A stretch of 64,000 nucleotides of DNA, taken from Nothophaeocryptopus gaeumannii. Its lineage: Eukaryota; Ascomycota; Dothideomycetes; Mycosphaerellales; Mycosphaerellaceae. A program made the position numbers and the translations under genes. This document shows, one piece after another, positions 10,520-21,310 of this stretch (positions are counted from its first letter, which is position 1; each line of letters begins with the position of its first letter). A model generated the notes under the pieces. It was not told where the DNA came from, searched no databases, and worked only from the letters and a program-made list of their open reading frames with translations. Where the stretch lies: contig JASISA010000036.1 of the NCBI GenBank assembly GCA_031771865.1, forward strand, positions 620,001 to 684,000. Direction: 5' to 3'.

Positions 10520-11738
10520 ATGCCTCACATACCACAGAAGCCCCAGACGGAGGGCTCTTCAAGCTTCGACCCGGACAAGTACTTCGAAGCGTGGAGCAAG
10601 GAGGACATCACTCCCCCATACGATAACGATTTTCGAAAGTTCATCATCAAGTCCTTTGGCCTGAATCCGCGAGATGACTATGTATATACGGCGACGGCAG
10701 AGGTGTCGCTCCTCCAGGTTCAGACATACTTAGAGATGGGAGGACAAGGAATGCTACATGCTTGGTACATGGATACCGAGGGTCAACAGGTAAGCGCATG
10801 GCAAGGCTTGAAGGCTTAAAACAGTCTCTTATACAAGCGCAGCCCTAAGCGTCTTCTCAGAGACCTCCTCCAACCGCTACAGACATCGCCGCATACACCG
10901 ATATTTTTCGCCCGACAACCGTCACGTCGAAAGCGTTGATCGCGCTGGCATCCAATGCCAAGAAAGATACAGTCCGCAAGGACGTAGCAAGCCATCTTCA
11001 GGCCAACTATGCTCCTCCAGATCCATCACGAGGCTTGACAACCAACAAGTCAAAGAAGCACGTAAACCCATACTTCGATGTTACAGCCTGGTCAAATCAG
11101 AGCTTAGAGTGGTGTGGGCCAGACGAGAAGACGGTGGAGATAAAGCACAGCCATGCCCTACTTCCGGTCCTGTACCACCATTTCGGCTGCGTCTGTCCAT
11201 CCTATGAGTCGCTGTCGTACATACAGCAAGTCTCAAAGGGCCGCACGGTCTTAGACATCGGGAGCGGGACCGGATACTGGACGTATATGCTGCGATGCTT
11301 CGAGACCAACCCGAAGAAGAAGCTGACGGTGACGGCCATCGATAACGGTCTTAGTGAATGGCGTACTATGTGGATCGGCGACACAATCGAGACAGATGGA
11401 TACAAGTGGCTTCAGCAGAACCAGGGAGGCAAGGACGCCGTCCTACTGCTGGTATATCCAATGGTCGGCAACGAGTTCACCTCGAAGATGATCAAAGCCT
11501 ACAGTGAGTTGACAAAGCTTATTCCAACAGGAATACAATGACTGACGATGGAGTAGAGGGCACGACTATCATCTCGGCCGGATCGCAGAACGCCAGCGGC
11601 TACACAGCTTTTGCCGAAGAGACTATCTCCGACTGGATGAAGCGAGATATGCCTGAATGGGAAAAAGTCTTGCAAATACCTCTTCCCTCGTTTGCAGGCA
11701 AAGATGAAGCCTTGTTCGTGTTTGAGAAGAAGGCATAG
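10520..11738 (+). CDS. SAM-dependent methyltransferase-like protein
   Basis: Three exons: 10520-10789, 10861-11503 and 11557-11738, with introns of 71 and 53 nt (GTAAGC...CTCAG and GTGAGT...GAGTAG). The product is 364 residues, starting MPHIPQKPQTEGSS. The central segment VLDIGSGTGYWTYML is a clear motif I (glycine-rich SAM loop), followed about 35 residues later by VTAIDNG, a plausible motif II acidic residue, and LLLVYPMVG in the motif IV position. The fold prediction is class I methyltransferase. The substrate is unknown; there is no N-methyl- or RNA-methyltransferase signature that I can name. It is transcribed divergently from the preceding hypothetical gene, so the roughly 90-330 bases between them may be a shared promoter. 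Confidence 0.75.
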
Positions 11739-12259
11739 CATATTCGGCGTATCAAAGCCGTCTCGAGTCATGGATTAAAGTCGATAAGCCCGGCGATACA
11801 TGCTGCATCTTGTACAGACCAACAGAGAGCTCGTACATGTTCCTGCGTCGTGTATATCAGCCCTGCCGATGGATCTAGCACGCTGTGCTGAAGCCAAAAG
11901 TTATTCCCGACCTTGCCGCATTTCCCGTGGCATGCTACAATCAGGCCATGCATGTCAGTTTCAAACCTCTTCTCAGTCTTCATCAATGCAGGATCTTCCA
12001 CACAACGCCGTATTCCTCTTCCATCGAATATATCTTCATTGTCACTTCCGAATGTCGAGATTTCTGTTCTGGCCTCGATCACGAGGCCAGCACCTCGGCA
12101 ATGACTGTGAAGCTCAAATTGAGGGGGCGAAATCCCCAACGAACATCATGATTGTCGCAGACGCTTTCCATCCGGCTTTAAGTCGAGCACCATCAAATAT
12201 TCCCGGGTCCACACCAGCGACATCCAAGGAGCTCCGCAGGGACATTCGCATGTGAAGAG
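11739..12259. other. Intergenic region upstream of the Zn2Cys6 gene
   Basis: 521 bases with only short frames on both strands, none with recognisable domains or intron signals. It is best read as the methyltransferase-like gene's 3'UTR plus the transcription factor's promoter and leader. Confidence 0.45.
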
Positions 12260-14254
12260 ATGCAGGTCGCACAGCATGCCTATGACGCGAAATCAGCACC
12301 AGCCCCAGTCGGCGATAACGCGGCAGCGCTCAGCCATCCGCCCAATGGTGGTACCACCGGTGGGAATGGAACTTCCATCAACGGGACATCATCTTTGACC
12401 TCTCCATCGGCTGTCAGTCCGACGAGCACGGGGACTGAAGATGGACCCCAGAGGGTTAAGCCCAAGCAGAAGCGCAACAAGCCGACCCTGTCATGCCTGG
12501 AATGCGTGGAGAGGAAGACCAAGTGCGATCGGGCCCGACCGTGTCTTGCCTGTGTGAAGAGGCAATCACCATGCGAATATACGGCTCTCGCGAATCTCAT
12601 TGCCTCTGCAGATCGAAAGAATACGGGGAGTAAAGCTCGCTATGTGATGAAGCCTCCGAGCAAGATCCGCAAGACTAGCATCTCCACCTCATCACCAGTA
12701 CAAATTTCCCCCAACGTGATAGACAACGGGTGGCCGGATCTCGATGGGAGAGAACACCGGTCGTCATCCTCGCAGAATGGATCGCCATATCTCTTCTCGA
12801 ACGTTCCATATTCGCAAAGCTCACCCAGCAATGTCTTTGGCGTCGGGTCGCAGCATCCATTCTCAAATTACTGGACTTGCCAGGGAGGTCTTCCAGAGGT
12901 CATCACAGTACTACCAAGCAAAGAGCAGGCCGATATACTGGTTGCGAAGTACTTCGAGATTGTGGATCCTGTTTACCCATTTCTCCACCGCAGAACGTTC
13001 TACTCCGACTATGAACTCTTTTGGGCTTTGCCACCAGATGAGAAGGGCAACACGGACGCCTCTTTGATCGCTGTCCACTATGCAGTATATGCGCTCGGAA
13101 CGCAGTTCATGCAGTTCACGCCTTACGAGGAGCGATCTCAGACGGCCGAATTCTATTGCTCGGCAGCAAATCAGGCGCTGAGAGTGTATTCGTACCTCAA
13201 CCGAACGTCGATGCGGGCTATACAAGCTATGCTATTGATGGCGTACTTTCTGATGAACGACAATCATGCCTCTGATGCATACGCTTGGGCTGGCATTCAT
13301 CTTCGACAGGCATATGCAATGCGCCTGCATCGAGATCCTGAGATAGTGGTTCCGGAGGCATCTGTGCTGGAAAAGCAGCAGAGACGGAAGCTTTGGCAAG
13401 CAGTCTTCCACCAGGACACATTCCTGACGATACTACTGAAGCTCCCTCCGACGGCAACTCATAGCGACGTACCCGTAGAATCTCTTGCTGATGAGAATGA
13501 GCTGAGCAACGACGGGCTCGACGTCTGCCTGGGAGCACACTCCAGAGTGGAAAACCTCATGTCCATCAGCGTAATAGCGCCGCAAGTCCCACAACCGCTT
13601 GCACCACCTCAACCTCACCACATGATCGATCAGGCCACTATGAAAGCCGACATTTCTTACGTGAGGAGTATGTGGCATCTGGGCAATCTCGTACAGGAGA
13701 ACATGTCATCGCCGTTATCCTTATCATTACCAGTGGCCAACAGTCCTCGGCACAAGGAATCTCTGATCGCGGCATTTCGACGTCTGTACAAGACTTTCCC
13801 GGCGCAATTGACTATACTCGACTATAGTGTGCTGCAACAACAAGTGACCAACAACCCTCGCGCAGTCCGGCAGAATCTGTTCCTCACGTCGAATTACTAC
13901 CATTCTCTCATGCTTCTCCAAGCCTCAGAAAATAAAGAACAAGGCGTGGAGCCCAACGTCAAAGCCGCTCTTGAAGCTGCCCACGAAGCTTTGTGTGCTT
14001 TCTTCAAGCTCTGGGATTTGCTCGAAATTGAAGCTGGTGTGTGGTGGGTGTTCCAGCACAGGGCCTTCGAAGAGAGTCTTTTGATCGCCAAGTTCCTCGT
14101 TACACAGCCTATTGGTGATGATGAGATTTACGGCAAGGCGAAGGAGGACATTAGGAGGATGTTAGAGATCATGGAAAGGTATGGAGGGAACGTGGAAATC
14201 CATAAGACGAGGAAGGAGGTTTTGCATGAGGCTTTTGAGAAGATTGTTGTTTGA
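12260..14254 (+). CDS. Zn(II)2Cys6 fungal transcription factor
   Basis: Single exon, 664 residues. The DNA-binding cluster spans residues 79-105 with spacing CX2CX6CX5CX2CX6C (first half CLECVERKTKCDRARPC), flanked on the N side by a basic stretch KPKQKRNKP. From about residue 220 the protein follows the fungal-specific middle-homology region, with ILVAKYFEIVDPVYPFLHR and HLRQAYAMRLHRD, a common arrangement in regulators of carbon, lipid and secondary metabolism. It should bind CGG half-sites as a dimer in the nucleus. The N-terminal 60 residues are Gly/Ser/Thr-rich and likely disordered. The neighbours do not form a metabolic cluster, so the target pathway cannot be inferred. Confidence 0.93.
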   Translation: MQVAQHAYDAKSAPAPVGDNAAALSHPPNGGTTGGNGTSINGTSSLTSPSAVSPTSTGTEDGPQRVKPKQKRNKPTLSCLECVERKTKCDRARPCLACVKRQSPCEYTALANLIASADRKNTGSKARYVMKPPSKIRKTSISTSSPVQISPNVIDNGWPDLDGREHRSSSSQNGSPYLFSNVPYSQSSPSNVFGVGSQHPFSNYWTCQGGLPEVITVLPSKEQADILVAKYFEIVDPVYPFLHRRTFYSDYELFWALPPDEKGNTDASLIAVHYAVYALGTQFMQFTPYEERSQTAEFYCSAANQALRVYSYLNRTSMRAIQAMLLMAYFLMNDNHASDAYAWAGIHLRQAYAMRLHRDPEIVVPEASVLEKQQRRKLWQAVFHQDTFLTILLKLPPTATHSDVPVESLADENELSNDGLDVCLGAHSRVENLMSISVIAPQVPQPLAPPQPHHMIDQATMKADISYVRSMWHLGNLVQENMSSPLSLSLPVANSPRHKESLIAAFRRLYKTFPAQLTILDYSVLQQQVTNNPRAVRQNLFLTSNYYHSLMLLQASENKEQGVEPNVKAALEAAHEALCAFFKLWDLLEIEAGVWWVFQHRAFEESLLIAKFLVTQPIGDDEIYGKAKEDIRRMLEIMERYGGNVEIHKTRKEVLHEAFEKIVV

Positions 14255-14763
14255 TGCATGATGATTACGAGAATGAAGGCATGAGACGGTCAGACAACGT
14301 GTGTTCTTGCAGGCTGTATGCACTCCAGAAATTCCGAAGCTATGGCATCCGGACGAGCCACGAGCTTCGTAGTCAATATCATCTCTCGCCCAAAAGCATT
14401 TCCCATATTAGGCTCACTGCTTTCAGCCAAGACCAATCCTAGACTAACCTCGGCTGGAAGTATGCTGACAGGACATCTTTTCGGCCGATGGCATCCTAGA
14501 CCGATTTCGCTTTCTACGAGCTCTTGTTCTTTGACTCGAGTCACAAGAGCCCCTGCCATAGCTCACAGATGCCAACAAAGAAATCCAGCCCAGCTGAACC
14601 CAAACGCGATGACGACAGCGATCAATAATACTCAGACCTACACTGCAGCATTGATCCCAGGAAGATTGCATAAGAACCAATCTTCTTGGCCCCCACGACT
14701 CGCTCCTCTCCTCTCCAACGACAACAACATCAACCTAGTTCTAAACATCTCAAACCCAAAATA
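14255..14763. other. Intergenic region, no supported gene
   Basis: 509 bases between the transcription factor and the small NTF2-like gene. An open frame crosses part of it in frame with the next gene, but its upstream codons look like non-coding sequence (Ser/Thr/Pro/Asn-rich, no conserved block), and the CAACA-rich run before 14764 looks like a fungal leader. Confidence 0.45.
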
Positions 14764-15291
14764 ATGTCTTCCTCAACAACCTCATCATCAGCAGCCATCT
14801 CCGTCCCCCTCCCCATCAACCCCTCCACCGCATCCTCCCACCCTGCCCTCGCCTTCTACTCCCTCTACGCCCAAAGATTCCCCAAAACAGAAGAACAATG
14901 GGCCACTCAACCATACTCGGATTTCTATTCTGAAGACTGTCGCACCATTTTAGTCGACCGAACAATCATCTCCGGCGGCGCCGCCAGTTGGGAATTTTTC
15001 CGGAAACTATATACCCGGTTTCCGAAGATGGAGAGGGAGTGTTTGAGTTTGATAGTTGTTACAGAAGGGGAGGGGGGAGAAGGGTTGATGAGGTATCGGA
15101 TTCATGCGGAGTTCGTGACCAAGTTGTTTCCCCAGGGGAGGGAGGTGGAGGTGGTGAGTGTGCCGCAGAGTTTTGTTTATACGCTTGGGAAGGCGGATGA
15201 GGGGAAGGGAAGTTTGGGGTTGCAGTTCAAGGAGTTGAGGAATTATTATGACTTGGGAACTCTGGAAGCGGCGCTTGGGGAGAAGGTGTGA
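14764..15291 (+). CDS. Small NTF2-like/SnoaL-like protein
   Basis: 175 residues, single exon. I chose the ATG at 14764 because it follows an A/C-rich leader and the preceding codons look non-coding. After a Ser-rich start the sequence reads FYSLYAQRFPKTEEQWATQ, then a GGAASWEFFRKLYTRFP segment and a C-terminal set of predicted beta strands (RYRIHAEFVTKLF, SVPQSFVYTL, GLQFKELRNYYD). The helix-then-sheet order and size suit an NTF2/SnoaL alpha+beta barrel as found in small dehydratases, cyclases and nuclear-transport-like proteins. No catalytic residues can be assigned, and the family assignment is inference from pattern only. Confidence 0.6.
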   Translation: MSSSTTSSSAAISVPLPINPSTASSHPALAFYSLYAQRFPKTEEQWATQPYSDFYSEDCRTILVDRTIISGGAASWEFFRKLYTRFPKMERECLSLIVVTEGEGGEGLMRYRIHAEFVTKLFPQGREVEVVSVPQSFVYTLGKADEGKGSLGLQFKELRNYYDLGTLEAALGEKV

Positions 15292-15377
15292 GGAGACGTC
15301 CTGCAGGTGGCTTCAGTGTCTTTTGATTCGCTGCTCTGTTGTGTTGACAATATCAACAGCGGGCCTCAAATCCCTCT

Positions 15378-16345
15378 CTACGAAGGCCTCTGATATCCAT
15401 CCACATCGGTACTATTCGAAATCTTCTCATACTTCGGAATGCTCTTGCTATACTCATCCACCTTCTGCAGCATGAGCTGGTACGCATCAGATCCAATAAC
15501 AACCCTCACAGGCGGATCCTCCAGCTTAGCAATCTCCCACATCGCGCGTCCACCCTTCTCGGGATCACCTGCCTGCGTACCGTTACGTTGGCCCATATCC
15601 TTCTTCGCGTCGAGGTGGTCGTAGCTGTGTCGATAATGTTAGTAGGCAACATATGTGCATGTGGCGGGGAATGGGACATACGCAGCCTCCTTCTCCTCGC
15701 CAAATATCATACTCCTCCCCGCCCAATCCGTTCGAAACCCACCAGGCTCAATGCAGGTGAGTTTGATATTCCATTCTGGCTTAACCTCCTTGGAAATAGC
15801 CTCCGTAAAACCCTCCACGGCCCATTTGCTGGCGCAGTAGATGGAGAAGTATGGAACACCTCGCTGCCCACCAATTGATGTTACCTGCTGAATCCTTCCT
15901 CCTTGTGGCTTATTCACCTCTCGCATGATTTTGAGAGCTCGCTTTGTGACGTGCAGAAGGCCGAAGAAGTTGACTTCCATTTGTGTGCGGGCTTGTTTTT
16001 CGGAGACGGATTCGAATTCGCCGGCGAGACCGTAGCCGGCCTGGTGAAGGTCAGCGTCAATCCATCCATAAGGAAGTGAGGTTTGAGAGAACTTACGTTG
16101 TTGCAGACGACATCAATGCGGCCGAACTTCTCGAGAGCAGCATCGAATGCTTTGTCGACGGACTTTTGGTCGGTGACATCGAGGTCTACCGCGAGGTAGT
16201 TGTTCTTGGTTCTGCCTTCAAACTCGAGCTTGCTGCTGTTCCTGGCGGTCGCGACGACCTTGTCGCCATTCTTCAGAGCAGTCTGAACATACCAATAGCC
16301 GAAGCCAGTGGTGCAGCCGGTAATCAAAAAGACTTGTGGTGCCAT
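15378..16345 (-). CDS. Short-chain dehydrogenase/reductase
   Basis: Three exons on the minus strand: 16345-16097, 16040-15682 and 15624-15378; introns of 56 and 57 nt with donors GTAAGT and GTATGT and acceptors CACCAG and CACAG. The product is 284 residues starting MAPQVFLITGCTTGFGYW. The cofactor loop TGCTTGFG, the structural NNAG (split exactly by intron 1) and the catalytic YCASK motif, with the upstream Ser in VTSIGG, are all present, so the enzyme should be an active NAD(P)-dependent classical SDR. Substrate unknown. The promoter side carries a perfect TGACGTCA palindrome about 140 bases upstream of the ATG. Confidence 0.92.
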
Positions 16346-16802
16346 ATTGGAATCTGTTGTCGATTGGAATGGGTAGGAATCGCTCAGTTAGAAACGAGGG
16401 TTCTGCGAATACTTATCTTCACTTCCAACAAGGCGAACAACAATGACGACGGTCGACATGAAACGCCAATTCAATGGTATTGACGTCAAGACGTCGCGCT
16501 CAGCAGGCGCGTAAACGGGCTAGCGCATACGACAGTGGAGCTTGCAGCTTCGAGCTCTGGACCTCTGGGCTCTGGGTCTCGCGCAGGCTTGCGCTGGCTG
16601 TTCCTGTGATGAGGAGAGAGTTCTAAATCTCATGGATGAAAGCGCCATCTGCATGAGATGCGACGGAGCTTGGCTGTTAAAGCCGGGCACTTTTTTTCTT
16701 AATGTGCGGGCACGATTCCGTGGGGGCTCTACGTTAACAAGGTGTCGTTCTGTCTCTACAGACGTTGCGAATCTACAAGGCACGCAGTCAGTATCCGTGA
16801 CC
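16346..16802. other. Intergenic region between SDR and GH125 genes
   Basis: 457 bases holding the SDR promoter (including the CRE palindrome) and the 3' end of the GH125 transcript. A T-rich tract at about 16690-16700 may be part of a polyadenylation region. No gene supported. Confidence 0.4.
16481..16488. promoter_or_regulatory. Perfect CRE/ATF palindrome upstream of the SDR gene
   Basis: TGACGTCA, immediately followed by AGACGTCG, lies 136-143 bases upstream of the SDR start codon. The octamer is the canonical cAMP-response element bound by ATF/CREB-type bZIP factors, which in fungi include Atf1/Sko1 stress regulators. The position is right for a proximal promoter element. Whether it is bound is inference. 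Confidence 0.5.
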
Positions 16803-18470
16803 TTAGCTCGCCTTGCCTTGGAAGCTCTGTTTCAAGATCTCTGGCTTGCGATCGCTCAAGTCGAGGATCGTCTGTCCGAATAAGCCATTTGCCCAAGAGA
16901 ACCTGCCAAACATTAGTACCGTCTCGTCGTACTTGATAGCCATGTAACTTACCATTGCCGCGTCCAGTCACTAACATTGAACGTGTTGATACTCTCGTGA
17001 ATAAGCCCAAGTCCGTCCGTACTGCTGACAACTTCTTGCAGCTGTTGCGTGATCTCGGCATCGTCGTTGCTCGTCAAGATTCGCACGAGAGCAGCCATAG
17101 GCCAAGCATAGCCAGGGTCAGTATGAGGACTACCAATGGCACTGATCACAGGTCCATGCATCCAGTACGGGTTCGCAGTGCTCAAGACGAGCTTTCTGGT
17201 GTTCTGATAGACCTCATCGTTGACGTCCAGGTATCCCAAAAATGGCGCAGAGAGCAGAGACGGAATGTTGGTATCGTCCATGATATTCTGGCCGAAATAC
17301 CCATCAACCTCAAAGGCATATATCTTGCCAAACGTTGGTGTGTCCACGATGGCGTATTTGGTAATCGCAGCTCTGAGACTTGAAGCCATGCTTGCCATAC
17401 GTCCCGCAAGATCTCTATATCCTTCAATCTTGAGTGCAATCTCAGCTCCTGCCTCGAGATATCGTGCAAACATCATGTTGCTCGGAATGAGGCCTTGGAA
17501 GATCGTCGCATCGTCTGACGGGCGGAAGAACGAGCGTATCAATCCGGTGGCATTGTTGAAAGGATTGCCCAAACCATCATTGGCCTGTGTCTCGGTAGAT
17601 CGGTCACTCTGTTGCGTGAAGGTATATGTCAAGTTTGTGACTTCGCCGTCTGGTTGGTATGTAGGGACCATGTTCGCTTCGGCGACTCTAAGGGCAGCTT
17701 CGACGGCCTCGCGCCATTGATACTTCCCGAAGAATGCGGCGTCTTTCGTTGCATTGTAGTAGTCATACCTGTCGAGCCTCGTTAGAGTGCCGGACCCATG
17801 GATTGTGACTCTACTGCACTTACGAGACCTCCAAGAACGCGGCTAATGAATCCAGCTCATACTTGCACTCAAAGACGGTCTGATTGTCGTACTTCGGTGT
17901 GATATCAATATCGACGGCATATCCATTGCGAGATGGCTTGAGGCCCGACTCGACCGGAGGCTGGAAGCTGTTGCAGTAAGGATCGATGAGCAAGTATCGA
18001 GCTTGCAAATTGATGACGCCCCGGTACAAAGAGGCCAGAGAATCTGTCGAGTTCGATGGTTCCAGCAGAGACAAGTAGGATTGGACTTGGTTGGCAGAGT
18101 CGCGCAACCACATGGCGTTGATGTCTCCAGTGATCAAGAACGTGAGCTCCTCTTGGTTAGAACCATTCGCAAATCCCTTCCATTTGACTGCTGTGTCGAG
18201 AGTGTTGGGAAAAGAATTCACGAATAAACGTGAGAGATCCGGATCCGCGATTTCCTTGGTGATGCGGTCGATGGTCGACTCCACGATCGAAGAGTTGAAC
18301 GTTCTGCATCTGGTGGGTGGCCGCTGAGACGAGAGGTTGTATCGACCTGAAGAGTAAGGTCCATGATGTTCAGTCGCGTAAACAGCGTAGTCAGGACATG
18401 TTAGGTTCTCTGCTGCGAAGCCTGTCACAGCCAGTAAGGCCAGGATCGGGAGGAGACGCTTGGGCGGCAT
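16803..18470 (-). CDS. GH125 exo-alpha-1,6-mannosidase (Mug157-like), secreted
   Basis: Exons 18470-17824, 17768-16953 and 16902-16803 join to 520 residues; introns are 55 and 50 nt with GTAAGT donors and CAG acceptors. The N-terminus MPPKRLLPILALLAVTGFAA is a clean signal peptide followed by N-glycosylation sequons. The family hallmark GDINAMWLRDSANQVQSYL and the downstream DGYFGQNIMDDTNIPSLL and YWMHGPVISAIGSPHT blocks identify glycoside hydrolase family 125, inverting exo-alpha-1,6-mannosidases trimming fungal mannan or N-glycan branches. The final 33 codons lie in the third exon (WFSWANGLFGQTILDL), also conserved in the family. No lesions seen. Confidence 0.92.
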
Positions 18471-18969
18471 GATGGTCGACGGGACTGGGACAGGAGTAGT
18501 AGACTGCAGCCAACAGCTTGCCCGTCACAGAGGCGGTACAAGGTGTTTAGTACTTCGATCCACCATCAAGCGATCGGCAATGGTCACGTAGTATGATGCT
18601 GGAGTACCGCGTGTGGGGAAGTTGGAAGTATGGGCGTGGAGGAGATGCAACTGTTGCAACATGGCCATCCCAGGTAGCTTTTGAGCCGCTCATTTCTTCG
18701 TGTCATGGCATCAGCAGGTGGTGAGAAGATGCGGTGTTGCTTGCCTGCAGCATTGAATTGCACATGACGTGGCGTGAAAGCTTCATGAGGGTGTTGTGCA
18801 TTGCGAGTGTTGTGTATTGTGTATTGTCCGAGTGACGCAGATGTTCTATGCAGCTCTTGGAGAGCTGCCGGCCGGGTGTTCCTGGAGGTCGACACGCTCG
18901 GCGGGGCAAGACGTTGCATTGAACTCTATTAATTAATCCTGGTCGATGTGCCGTGCCGACTGCTGCAGG
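18471..18969. other. Intergenic region with TG-rich low-complexity stretch
   Basis: 499 bases between the GH125 start and the CoA-transferase end. Bases about 18788-18830 are a run of imperfect GTGTTGTG/TGTATTG units. The remainder is likely GH125 promoter and CoA-transferase 3'UTR. Minus-strand short frames here have no domain content. Confidence 0.4.
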
Positions 18970-20756
18970 TCACGGGACGCAATCTCGGGATGCCACACGT
19001 TCGACACTGAGATCCTTTGGCCAACGAGCAGCGTCAGTGCCATTGCCTCGAGTGCCAACATTGTACCCTAGCTTGACGACGTCTTTCCAGTCAGCAATAG
19101 GCTTCAGACTTCGAATCTTCTTCTTGGCATCACCCATTGGCACACGAGCTGATCTGTCCTCGAAGAAATCCGACTTGAACAGACGTGCCTTGGCCGGCCC
19201 ATTCTGGAGCTGAGAGATGACCGTTGGAATCGTATAGTGGTTGTTATGCCAATGTCGATAGATCTGCCCGCCGCACTCTTCCTTCCAGGCTTTCTCGAAG
19301 ACTGGCTTCGGGTACTCGCCAACGCTCTTCGCCAGCCAAACTTGTAATGGTTCAAAGCGAGATCGATGCAGTAAGAACCTCCCCTATCGCCTCTTCTAAG
19401 CAACGCGACAAGAATGGCGCACGAGCCTGATATGCCAGTGCAATAGTCGCTATGCGGAAAGATCGGAGTCACAGGCTCTCCATGACCCATAGCCCTGCCG
19501 AAGCCTTGAGATAGTCCGGTATTGGCGTCACTGATCTGTTGCCAGCCTGAACGATTCTGCCAAGGGCCATGCCATCCATAGCAGTTTTCACGCACGGAGA
19601 TGATACCTCGCTTGCGGTCTTTGCACATTTCGATAATGTCGTTTTGTGAGACCCCGTACTTGTCGAGAGCTCCGGGTCTATAGCCTTGGACGACCACGTC
19701 GGCGTCTCGAATGAGGGCCTTCAGCTTCTCGCGGTCTTCTTCTTTGCGTAGATCAATGCTGCCATTCCATTTGCCCCAATTCAAGTCGGCAAGCAGGACA
19801 CTTGTGTCGGGTAGGTGAGGAGCAGTGCATCGCATGACGCTGGCTCCGAGTTCTGCCAGGCTCCTTGTCACCGCCGGCGCTGCAATTATTCTCGTGAGAT
19901 CAACAACTTTGAGGCCGGCTAGGGGCCTGGACGCGCTTGTAATCGGGGAGTCTGGCCACCAAGAAGCAGGCTGTGATGCGTTGAGTTTGTCGTAGATCTC
20001 CCAAAGTCCGACATGTTCATTCGCTTTACCATGCTCCGAAGCTTGAAATTCCTCAGTCGTGTAGCAAATGGTCCCGGCCTGCTTATAGACCTCCGAGTTG
20101 AGCCTCTGCATCTCTTCAGATTCGATCTTGCCAACGGCCTCCATGTATGGCTTCACACCTTCCTCAAAACTCGTCACCTCCACATCGTGCGGCAACCCTG
20201 TGCTATCCAACGTCGGATCCGGATTCAGCGAAGCGTGCGTGTTGAAAAACTTTCCATCTCTGCACTTGTATATATTCGTCACCAGGCTCCGATACAGCGA
20301 GCGACCTGCTCCATGAAAATCGCAGCTTGGAAAGTAATTCTCAAAGGCCGGCCCAACTTCTCGAAGGCGCACTGGAGCGATCGCATCGCCTTCCGGGTCG
20401 ATAGTCCATAGCATAATGGAGAAGATGTAAAGCGAAGCCTTGTCGGTATTGATCGTGACATCCTGCATGTCAGTGCCGTACTTCTTCTTAAGGATCACGT
20501 TCACTAAAGCGGCTTCAAGGCCTTTGAGTGCAGAGCATGCCTCTGCTAACCGCCAGTTGACTGGGAGGGAAGGCTCGTCGGCTCCTGTGAACGTGACGTG
20601 TCGAGCTGCCTCCGCAATATCTGAGGGTAAGTCTGGAGCAATCAGCGGGTTTGATAGGATGGCATCCTCGAAGATCTTGGCGGTTTCTTCAGGCTTAGAG
20701 TAGTCAGGCTTGTAGGCTTCCGCATGGACGCTCTGCTGATCACCGAGATCACCCAT
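18970..20756 (-). CDS. Class III (CaiB/BaiF) CoA-transferase, frameshifted
   Basis: The frame starting at 20756 (MGDLGDQQS) encodes two CaiB/BaiF-type segments: an N-terminal half and, from about residue 280, PLAGLKVVDLTRIIAAP, then DLRKEEDREKLKALIRDADV and PIFPHSDYCTGISG, where the Asp is in the position of the catalytic Asp of this family. After LALNHYK (around base 19341) the frame changes: in the original frame the protein becomes Arg/Ser-rich and stops at 19104, while a one-base shift restores conserved WLAKSVGEYPKPVFEKAW and continues about 120 residues to 18970. No plausible intron fits. The enzyme would move CoA between carboxylic acids. The lesion may be an assembly error or a recent null mutation. 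Confidence 0.8.
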
Positions 20757-21310
20757 TGTTGCAGAAAAGAAGAGATACTGTAGGATGGAGATGAATTGCG
20801 ATGGGAAGACACGCCGTTATGCTTCCCCCAGCTGTAGAAAGGCGTAGGTTAAGAAAGCTTTCGAGAACGGCGGCATGTGGCATATACGTACCGAGAGCAA
20901 GCGTTAACGCGACGCCCTAGAGATACTGGAATGGTACATTCTCATCTGCTCACGATCGAAGTCGTGAGAAGGATGAAAATGTTCAGGGCAAAGTAGTCAA
21001 GAGAGGCTGACATGCAGATGGAAGGAAGGAGCGAGAGAAACGCTCGGTTCCGCAGAAGGCCCCTGCAGGCTTGAGACAGCGACTTCAGAATTCGCGTTCC
21101 AGTCCTCCTCTCCTACTACCACAGCTCTATACAGAGCGGTTATGTTTTCAACGTTCGGGGTATCATGCCGCATCCATCTTGTATCCAAGTCTGATCGTCC
21201 AACGACGATGATTTCCCGCGCCCTATGTCCATGTTCACCCGGGACAGCGCGTACCGGTTCCTGGACAATGTATACTTTCCAATGACCCCAACTCTCGATC
21301 ACTCTAGTGT
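20757..21310. other. Intergenic region, no supported gene
   Basis: 554 bases between two minus-strand genes. A 101-codon minus frame (21302-20997) has no recognisable domain and no conserved look. Likely CoA-transferase promoter plus the 3' region of the next gene. Confidence 0.4.

Noticed and set aside
11768..12139. 123-codon minus-strand frame between the methyltransferase-like and Zn2Cys6 genes
   Set aside because: No domain, no matching introns and overlapping frames of similar length on the other strand.
14318..14763. Plus-strand frames between the Zn2Cys6 and NTF2-like genes
   Set aside because: Low-complexity, non-conserved look; they read as leader and spacer DNA.
19335..19347. Programmed -1 frameshifting in the CoA-transferase
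   Set aside because: The shift has the right direction, but there is no X-XXY-YYZ slippery heptamer; a plain indel is simpler.
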